A DNA stretch of 5,074 nucleotides from an uncultured Rubrivivax sp. (GTDB taxonomy: Bacteria; Pseudomonadota; Gammaproteobacteria; Burkholderiales; Burkholderiaceae_C), in the NCBI GenBank assembly GCA_937967345.1, contig CALBTN010000290.1, positions 1 through 5,074 of the forward strand, written 5' to 3'. Shown here piece by piece: positions 1 to 5,074 of the stretch. The position numbers and the translations under genes are program-made. Under the pieces are notes generated by a model. It was not told the origin of the DNA. It did no database searches and saw only the letters and a list, made by a program, of their open reading frames with translations. Position 1 is the first letter of the stretch; each line of letters begins with the position of its first letter.

Positions 1-2005
1 CCACCGAGCGGTAGTCGGCCGCTCCGCTGCCGTCGAGTTCGATGGTGTGGTGCTGCTCGCCGTCGAGCATGGTCTTGAAGACGATCTCGCGCGTCTCTTC
101 GGGCGTGAAGGGCTTCAGCGGCAGGCGCGCATTGCCGAAGGCGGCCGGGTCGAGCGCGGCCAGGTCCTTGAACTCGCGGTGGAAGCGCCGTGCGAGCTTC
201 GGCAACGCGATGTCGAGCGCCGCGAGGTCCTTGGCCGGGTTGCCGCTGTCGACCTCGACGATCAGCGAGTCGTCGCGCTGGGCGCCGCCGGCATTGCCCA
301 TCGGCTTGTGCTCGAAGCTCACGCCTTCGCTTTGGATCGATTCGACGAAGTCCATGAAGGCCGGCGTGCCCATCACCGACACCGTCTCGGCCTGGCCAGA
401 CCCGAAGTACATGCGGCGCAGCCCGCGGCCCAGCGTCTGCTCGGGCAGGATGTTGCTTTGCGCGGCATAGGCGCGCAGGCCGACGATGGTGGTGACGTTG
501 CGCACGTCCCAGCCTTCTTTGAGCATCAGCACCGAGACGATGGCCTTGTAGGGCGAGCCCCAGGTGTCGATCTGGTTCGACTGCTTGCGCAGGCGTTCGA
601 GCTCTTCCTGGTTCTTGCCCGATGCGGCCTCGGAGATCTCGCCGTTGTTCTTGGTGTGGATCACCAGCACCGCGCCGGCCAGCTCGGGCGCGATGCGTTC
701 CAGGTGCGCGCCGACCTCGTCGCAGTTGCGCGTGTCGTCGACCATCACGAACAGCACCGCCTTCTTGCCCAGGCGCTCGTGCTCGGCATGGCTCTTGCGC
801 CACTCTTCGACGCCGAGCTGCAGGTAGTCGGCGTACTTCTCGCAGAAGATCGCACTCTTGGCCTCGTGCAGCCGCGCACGGCTGGCCTTGTCGGGCAGCA
901 CCGGGTGCTTGACCACGTTCTGGTGGATCGCCTCGACCAGCGGGTAGTCGCTGACGGTCTGCACGAAGATCGCGCCGTTGTTGCGGCGCGGCGTCGCCGT
1001 CACGTCGAGCTGCAGCGCCAGGCGCGAGTCCTTCTGCAGCATGCGGTGGTGGATGTCCTGGATGCTCTTGAACCACGCCAGCCGCGCATCGTGGATGTGG
1101 TGCGCCTCGTCGTTGAAGACGGCCAGTTCCTCGACCTCGCGCACGATCTCGCCGAGGTCGGTGCGGCTGTCGGTGGTCTTGCCCACCGGCTTCGGGCCGA
1201 ACGGTGCCAGGAAGTAGTCGCGCAGGTCGTCGTCGTCGAGCGACGGCTCGGGCACGTCGGCGAGGAACACGCGGTGGATGTTGGTGAGGAACAGGTTGCC
1301 GGTCGGCCGCACCACGCGCACGTCGTCCTGGATGTGCAGCGTGAGCTGGAAGTCGTCGCGCCAGTCGCGGCCGATGGGGTCGCCATGGCCGTTGTCCGGC
1401 AGCACCGGGTCGGCGAAGAAGATGCGCAGGCCGTCGAAGTCGGCGCGCAGCCGGTCGAGCACGATGATGTTCGGCGCGATCAGCAGGAAGTTGCGCGCCA
1501 GCGTTGATGCGGGCTCGTACAGCTTGTGGAAGTAGCTCCACGCGATCAGCAGCGACAGCACCTTGGTCTTGCCGGCGCCGGTGGCCATCTTGACCACGTA
1601 GCGCGGCCAGGCTTCGTCGAACATGCTGGCGCTGACGGCACCCGAGGCGTCGAAGCGCAGCAGGTCGAACTTGTCGCGCACGCGGCGAACGTCGTGCAGC
1701 CAGATCACCGACTCGACCGCCTCGCGTTGCGCGAAGTAGTAGCGGAAGGTAGACAGCGTGCGGTCGGCGCCTTCGATCGCGTGCTCGGTTTCGAACCACC
1801 AGCGCAGCAGGGCGCGCGACGTGGGCGAGGCGCCCGCGTAGCCGGCGGCGCGCCATGCGGCCACCTCGTGGCGGATGTGGGCCACCAGCGGCGGCAGCAG
1901 CTTTTCGTAGGCGCGTTCGCGCAGCGCCTCGTCGGCCGGGAACCAGCGCTGCTCGGGCGGCAGGATGTCGTAGGGCGAGGTCGGCAGGTCGGGGTGCAGC
2001 GCCAT
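1..2005 (-). CDS. Type III restriction-enzyme Res-like subunit (DEAD/DEAH helicase), 3'-partial
   Basis: Translation from ATG at 2005 gives 668 residues open to the window edge. The protein is a superfamily 2 helicase-type ATPase of the kind annotated as type III restriction endonuclease subunit R; such proteins use ATP to move along or switch on DNA and cut foreign DNA together with a Mod methyltransferase. Visible motifs: a Q-motif-like YYFAQRE at 89-95, Walker A TGAGKT at 142-147, Ia-like LLIAPNIIVLDRL at 174-186, DEAH at 299-302 followed by His303, TATP at 336-339, a second RecA-like domain from about 415 (KAVLFVMVDDTRNCDE), EGWDVRNV at 497-504 and motif VI QTLGRGLRR at 523-531. The nuclease domain expected near the C-terminus would lie beyond the window, so cleavage ability cannot be judged. 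The family is usually about 900-1000 residues. A GTG eight codons upstream (2029) is an alternative start. No clear ribosome binding site precedes either start. Third codon positions are almost all G or C, more so than in mfd. Confidence 0.92.
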   Translation of the reverse strand, partial: MALHPDLPTSPYDILPPEQRWFPADEALRERAYEKLLPPLVAHIRHEVAAWRAAGYAGASPTSRALLRWWFETEHAIEGADRTLSTFRYYFAQREAVESVIWLHDVRRVRDKFDLLRFDASGAVSASMFDEAWPRYVVKMATGAGKTKVLSLLIAWSYFHKLYEPASTLARNFLLIAPNIIVLDRLRADFDGLRIFFADPVLPDNGHGDPIGRDWRDDFQLTLHIQDDVRVVRPTGNLFLTNIHRVFLADVPEPSLDDDDLRDYFLAPFGPKPVGKTTDSRTDLGEIVREVEELAVFNDEAHHIHDARLAWFKSIQDIHHRMLQKDSRLALQLDVTATPRRNNGAIFVQTVSDYPLVEAIHQNVVKHPVLPDKASRARLHEAKSAIFCEKYADYLQLGVEEWRKSHAEHERLGKKAVLFVMVDDTRNCDEVGAHLERIAPELAGAVLVIHTKNNGEISEAASGKNQEELERLRKQSNQIDTWGSPYKAIVSVLMLKEGWDVRNVTTIVGLRAYAAQSNILPEQTLGRGLRRMYFGSGQAETVSVMGTPAFMDFVESIQSEGVSFEHKPMGNAGGAQRDDSLIVEVDSGNPAKDLAALDIALPKLARRFHREFKDLAALDPAAFGNARLPLKPFTPEETREIVFKTMLDGEQHHTIELDGSGAADYRSV

Positions 2006-2031
2006 GGTCAGACTGTAGCCGCGGGCCACTT

Positions 2032-2067
2032 GGGTGCGACGGGCGCGACGGGCGCGACGGGCGCGTC
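2032..2067. repeat. 9-bp tandem repeat, four units
   Basis: On the plus strand the unit GGGCGCGAC occurs perfectly at 2041-2049 and 2050-2058. Flanking copies with one or two changes lie at 2032-2040 (GGGTGCGAC) and 2059-2067 (GGGCGCGTC). The array starts at the stop codon of the toxin-antitoxin remnant and ends 27 bp before the res start codon. Because the unit is three codons long, changes in copy number would not shift frame. In the res frame it would read as repeats of Arg-Ala-Arg, but it lies upstream of the assigned start. It may simply be slippage in GC-rich non-coding DNA, or it may affect translation initiation of res; the sequence does not say which. Confidence 0.7.
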
Positions 2068-2266
2068 AGGCGCCGGCGCGCAGCACCTTCAATCCCGCAA
2101 CCCGCCGAAAGGCCGCATCGCCGGTCAGCCTGACATGCGCCTCGCCCAACTGCAGGCAGCTCGCGGCCTGCAGCGCATCCGGCGTGCGCCGCCCGTGGCG
2201 CAAGCCTTGCTCGATCGCCGCCATGCCGCGGCGCTCGAGCTGCGCCGCCGTCACGAGGTTGTCCAT
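2066..2266 (-). pseudogene. Chimeric remnant: Phd/YefM antitoxin N-terminus fused to PIN toxin C-terminus
   Basis: This 66-codon ORF runs from ATG at 2266 to TGA at 2066. Residues 1-25 (containing AQLERRGMAAIEQGLRHG) resemble the start of Phd/YefM-family antitoxins, which normally bind DNA and neutralise a toxin. Residues 26-66 (RTPDALQAASCLQLG, then LTGDAAFRRVAGLKVL) resemble the C-terminal end of a PIN-domain VapC-type ribonuclease. They keep two late acidic positions, Asp30 and Asp50. The antitoxin C-terminus and the toxin N-terminus with its first catalytic Asp and Glu are absent, so toxin activity is not expected. A full pair would need about 80 plus 130 residues. The likely history is one deletion with its junction near 2191-2194 that happened to keep frame. 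Before the ATG there is only weak purine-rich sequence (GCGAAAGAC), and an in-frame TGA lies 16 codons upstream at 2312-2314, so no longer N-terminus is hidden here. An intact but divergent small gene is less likely. Confidence 0.6.
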
Positions 2267-2280
2267 GTCTTTCGCCGGTC

Positions 2281-2319
2281 GGTACTCTTGGTTGACTGGG
2301 TGGTACCAAAGTCAGTACC
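2281..2319. promoter_or_regulatory. Candidate YefM/Phd-type toxin-antitoxin operator
   Basis: This lies between the mfd stop and the start of the toxin-antitoxin remnant. Three GTAC cores occur: GGTACT at 2281-2286, GGTACC at 2302-2307 and AGTACC at 2314-2319. The last two cores are 12 bp apart centre to centre and the first is 21 bp from the middle one, roughly one and two helical turns. Other inverted pairs are nested here: TTGGT/ACCAA (2288-2292 and 2305-2309) and TGACT/AGTCA (2293-2297 and 2310-2314). From memory, the E. coli yefM-yoeB operator has adjacent palindromes with TGTACA cores about 12 bp apart, which is why I call this an autoregulatory operator. On the minus strand TTGACC at 2336-2331 could be a -35 element, but I see no good -10. 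The hairpin-forming arms are short and not followed by a T-run, so an mfd terminator is unlikely. Confidence 0.45.
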
Positions 2320-2332
2320 TTGACGCGCACGG

Positions 2333-5074
2333 TCAAGCCGGGTGCGCCAACGGCTTGCCCAGCGTACGCAGCAGTTCGCGCATGAACTGCGCGCGGTCCT
2401 TCGGGTCGGACAGCTCGCGCTCGACGCGCAGCTTGTCGTTGCCCGCCAGTTTGATGTGCCGGTTCTTTTGCACCAGCGAGATGATCGCCATCGGGTCCAC
2501 CGGTGGGTTGGGGCGGAAGCTGAGGTTCATCAGCTTCGGCCCGGCGTCGATCTTGGCCACGCCGTAGGGCCTGGCCAGCACGCGCAGCCGGTGCGTGTCG
2601 AACAGGGTCTGCCCCTGAGGCGGCAGCTTGCCGAAGCGGTCGGTGATCTCTTCGAGCAGCGCGTCGATGGCTTCAGCCTTCTCGGCGGTGGCCAGCCGCT
2701 TGTACAGGTTCAGCCGCGTGTGCACGTCGCCGCAGTAGGCGTCGGGCAGCAGGGCGGGGGCGTGCAGGTTGATCTCGGTCGTGGCGCCGAAGGGGCTCAT
2801 CAGGTCGGGCTCGCGCCCGGCCTTGAGCGCGCTCACCGCCTCGGCCAGCATGTCGTTGTAGAGCTGGAAGCCGACCTCCATCATGTTGCCGCTCTGGCTC
2901 TCGCCCAGCACCTCGCCGGCGCCGCGGATTTCCAGGTCGTGCATCGCCAGGTAGAAGCCGCTACCTAGTTCCTCCATGGCCTGAATCGCGTCCAGGCGCT
3001 GCTGCGCTTGCTTGGTCAGGCCTTCAATGTCGGGGACCATCAGGTAGGCGTAAGCCTGGTGGTGGCTGCGGCCCACACGGCCGCGCAACTGGTGCAGCTG
3101 GGCCAGGCCGAACTTGTCGGCGCGGCTCATGACGATAGTGTTGGCCGTGGGCACGTCGATGCCGGTCTCGATGATGGTCGAGCACAGCAGCAGGTTGCTG
3201 CGCTGCGCCACAAAGTCGCGCATCACCCGCTCTAGTTCGCGCTCGGGCATCTGGCCATGGGCGACGGCAATGCGCGCCTCGGGCAGGATTTCTTCGAGCT
3301 TCTGGCGCCGGTTTTCGATGGTTTCCACCTCGTTATGGAGGAAATACACCTGCCCGCCGCGCTTTAATTCGCGCAGCACCGCTTCGCGGATCACGCCGTG
3401 GCCTTCGTTGCGCACAAAGGTCTTGATCGCCAGGCGGCGTTGCGGCGCGGTCGCAATGACCGACAGGTCGCGCAGGCCCTCCAGCGCCATGCCCAGCGTG
3501 CGGGGGATGGGCGTGGCGGTGAGCGTCAGCACGTCCACCTCGGCGCGCAGGGCTTTCATCTGTTCCTTGTGGCGCACGCCAAAGCGGTGCTCCTCGTCGA
3601 TGATCAGCAAGCCCAGGTTCTTGAAGTGGGTTTTCTCGGAAAGCAGCTTGTGGGTGCCGACGACGATGTCCACACTGCCGTCGGCAATGCCTTTCATGGC
3701 GGCCGTGATTTCCTTTTGGGTACGAAAGCGGCTCATCTCCGCTACCTTCACCGGCCAGCGGGAGAATCGGTCGACCAGGGTCTGATAGTGCTGTTCGGCC
3801 AGCAGGGTGGTGGGCGCCAGAAAGGCGACTTGTTTGCCGCCGGTCACCGCGACAAAGGCGGCGCGCAGGGCGACTTCGGTCTTGCCAAAGCCCACGTCGC
3901 CGCAGACCAGGCGGTCCATCGGGCGCGGGCTGATCATGTCCTGGATGACGGCGTGGATCGCAGCGTTCTGGTCCGCTGTCTCCTCAAAGCCGAAGTCATT
4001 GGCGAACTGCTCGTAGTCCTGGGGGCTGTAACGGAAAGCGTGGCCTTCGCGGGCGGCACGTCGGGCGTAGATGTTGAGCAACTCGGCGGCCGTATCGCGC
4101 ACCTGCTCGGCCGCTTTGCGTTTGGCCTTTTCCCATTGGCCGGAGCCCAAACGGTGCAGTGGTGCCTCGTCGGCACTGACACCCGTGTAGCGACCAATCA
4201 GTTGCAACTGGCTGACCGGAACATATAAAACCGCCTTGTCGGCATATTCCAGGTGCAAAAACTCCTGCAGGGCCGGCGTACCGTCGGGATTTCTGTCGCC
4301 CATGTCCAGATTGACCAGACCCCTGTAGCGGCCGATGCCATGCGCGTTGTGGACCACGGGATCGCCGACGTTGAGCTCGGCCAGATCCTTGATCAGCGCA
4401 TCCACATCGCTGACCTGTTCCTGCTTCTTGCGCCGCCGCGTGGTCGGGCCGGCCGCAAACAGCTCGGTTTCTGTGACGAAGTCGATGCCCGCTTCTATCC
4501 AGGCAAAACCGGTGGACAACGCGGCGGTGGCGATGCCGACCTTTTCATCGCTTCCCTGGAACTCGGCCAGCGAGTCGAAAGCTGGCGGGTTCAGTCCGCT
4601 GGCGCGCAGGAAATCCAGAAGGCTTTCGCGCCGCCCGTCGCTCTCGGCCAGCAGCAACATGCGGTGCGCGGTATTGCGCAGGTGGGTCTGCAAACGAGAC
4701 AGGGGTTCCTCGGCGCCGCGGAGGACGGTCAGGTCTGGCAACCGTTCAATCTCCACAAACTCCGTTCGCCCTGAGCCCGCCGAAGGGCTCACAAGGGCTT
4801 CGGCAGGCTCAGCCCGAGCGGGCTTGATCGCCAGCTGGGCGTGGGCGTTGGCCTGGGTATAGAACTGCTCGGCGCTGAGGAACAAGGCGTCAGGCGGCAG
4901 CACTGGCCGCTCGGCGTCACCCTGCACCATGCGATGGCGGTCACGGGTGTCTTGCCAGAAGCGCTGGAAGGCGGGCTCCAGATCGCCGTGGAAAACAACG
5001 GTTGCGTCGGTGCCCAGATAATCGAAAACGGTGGCGGTGTCGTCGAAGAACAGTGGCAGGTAGTACTCGATACC
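2333..5074 (-). CDS. mfd: Transcription-repair coupling factor Mfd, 5'-partial
   Basis: Mfd is a cytoplasmic DNA translocase that binds RNA polymerase stalled at DNA lesions, pushes it off using ATP and recruits UvrA for nucleotide excision repair. The frame is open from the window edge (913 codons plus TGA). E. coli Mfd has 1148 residues, so about 240 N-terminal residues, including most of the UvrB-like UvrA-binding module, are missing. Counting from the edge, residues 1-10 (GIEYYLPLFF) lie in the UvrB-like part. The RNA-polymerase-interacting domain starts near 224 (DALIKDLAELNVGDPVVHNAHGIG). The translocase shows Walker A GDVGFGKT at 392-399, DEEH at 493-496, TATP at 519-522 and motif VI QLRGRVGRS at 662-670. 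The C-terminal TRCF domain runs from about 782 to 905. The methionine at 4930 is internal, not a start. The one oddity is a 20-residue segment at 85-104 encoded by a palindromic repeat. All visible motor motifs are intact, so the gene is probably functional. Confidence 0.98.
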   Translation of the reverse strand, partial: GIEYYLPLFFDDTATVFDYLGTDATVVFHGDLEPAFQRFWQDTRDRHRMVQGDAERPVLPPDALFLSAEQFYTQANAHAQLAIKPARAEPAEALVSPSAGSGRTEFVEIERLPDLTVLRGAEEPLSRLQTHLRNTAHRMLLLAESDGRRESLLDFLRASGLNPPAFDSLAEFQGSDEKVGIATAALSTGFAWIEAGIDFVTETELFAAGPTTRRRKKQEQVSDVDALIKDLAELNVGDPVVHNAHGIGRYRGLVNLDMGDRNPDGTPALQEFLHLEYADKAVLYVPVSQLQLIGRYTGVSADEAPLHRLGSGQWEKAKRKAAEQVRDTAAELLNIYARRAAREGHAFRYSPQDYEQFANDFGFEETADQNAAIHAVIQDMISPRPMDRLVCGDVGFGKTEVALRAAFVAVTGGKQVAFLAPTTLLAEQHYQTLVDRFSRWPVKVAEMSRFRTQKEITAAMKGIADGSVDIVVGTHKLLSEKTHFKNLGLLIIDEEHRFGVRHKEQMKALRAEVDVLTLTATPIPRTLGMALEGLRDLSVIATAPQRRLAIKTFVRNEGHGVIREAVLRELKRGGQVYFLHNEVETIENRRQKLEEILPEARIAVAHGQMPERELERVMRDFVAQRSNLLLCSTIIETGIDVPTANTIVMSRADKFGLAQLHQLRGRVGRSHHQAYAYLMVPDIEGLTKQAQQRLDAIQAMEELGSGFYLAMHDLEIRGAGEVLGESQSGNMMEVGFQLYNDMLAEAVSALKAGREPDLMSPFGATTEINLHAPALLPDAYCGDVHTRLNLYKRLATAEKAEAIDALLEEITDRFGKLPPQGQTLFDTHRLRVLARPYGVAKIDAGPKLMNLSFRPNPPVDPMAIISLVQKNRHIKLAGNDKLRVERELSDPKDRAQFMRELLRTLGKPLAHPA
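4762..4821. repeat. 60-bp REP-like palindrome inside mfd
   Basis: Two 27-bp arms (4762-4788 and 4795-4821) are inverted copies matching at 21 of 27 positions, with a 6-bp loop (TCACAA) between them. The core of each arm is CTGAGCC-GCCGAAG. From memory, closely similar units (CTGAGC-TGTCGAAG and its complement) are scattered, mostly between genes, in Comamonadaceae and related genomes, but I could not search. Here the unit lies in the mfd reading frame. Its 60 bp equal exactly 20 codons, and it encodes an Ala/Pro/Ser/Glu-rich stretch beginning PARAEPAEALVSP. It falls in the variable linker just before the conserved LPDL of the UvrB-like region, a position where length differs from E. coli Mfd, so the fold should tolerate it. 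The palindrome is seen directly; the family membership is inference. Confidence 0.75.

Noticed and set aside
1225..1240. GTC trinucleotide run within res
   Set aside because: It encodes four consecutive Asp residues in an acidic surface-type stretch (257-260); too short to be a meaningful repeat tract.
1000..1386. A 128-codon minus-strand frame rich in Ser, Thr, Arg and Cys
   Set aside because: It overlaps res in another frame on the same strand and has low-complexity composition typical of a shifted frame.
47..1507. A 486-codon open frame on the plus strand
   Set aside because: It lies wholly opposite res, whose translation carries ordered helicase motifs. The plus-strand product is a compositionally biased His/Val/Arg/Asp-rich string with no recognisable domain, as expected opposite a gene with GC-rich third positions.
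1526..2323. A 265-codon open frame on the plus strand with a Gly-Ala-Thr repeat
   Set aside because: It runs opposite res and the toxin-antitoxin remnant, and its Gly-Ala-Thr run is just the 9-bp tandem repeat translated. No domain is recognisable.
2281..2335. Possible intrinsic terminator after mfd
   Set aside because: The inverted repeats have only 5-6-bp arms and no T-run follows on the minus strand, so a regulatory site is the better reading.
2342..4774. Several plus-strand open frames of 75-276 codons opposite mfd
   Set aside because: Mfd is unambiguous on the other strand through this whole stretch; these frames are antisense by-products of codon bias.

Overview
The window is GC-rich throughout and coding is on the minus strand. 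A well-conserved Mfd, the general base composition and a palindromic repeat of a type I associate with Comamonadaceae genomes suggest a betaproteobacterium of the Burkholderiales, probably Comamonadaceae. This assignment is an inference from recalled sequences, not from a search.

Layout in the direction of transcription, from high to low coordinates. (1) 5074-2333: mfd, the transcription-repair coupling factor. It lacks its first roughly 240 codons, which lie beyond the window edge, and is otherwise intact to its stop. A 60-bp imperfect palindrome at 4762-4821 lies inside the coding sequence and reads through in frame as 20 residues. (2) 2332-2267: a short intergenic stretch with three GTAC cores and nested inverted repeats. 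It resembles the operator of a YefM/Phd-type toxin-antitoxin operon. (3) 2266-2066: a 66-codon ORF that reads as a chimera. Its first 25 residues look like the start of a Phd/YefM antitoxin and the other 41 like the end of a PIN-domain (VapC-type) toxin, as expected if an internal deletion collapsed a toxin-antitoxin operon. (4) 2067-2032: four copies of a 9-bp GC-rich unit. (5) 2005 to the window start: the first 668 codons of a type III restriction-enzyme-like Res (helicase/nuclease) subunit, with its 3' end off the window.

The picture is a housekeeping repair gene whose 3' side has become a landing place for defence-type accessory DNA: a restriction gene with a dead toxin-antitoxin module in front of it. 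No Mod methyltransferase lies between mfd and res, so a partner, if there is one, must lie past the window start. I see no new multi-gene system. The items most worth checking are the chimeric toxin-antitoxin remnant with its surviving operator and the palindrome inside mfd. I found no RNA genes, CRISPR array, insertion sequence or convincing intrinsic terminator. No stretch longer than about 70 bases lacks an assigned feature.
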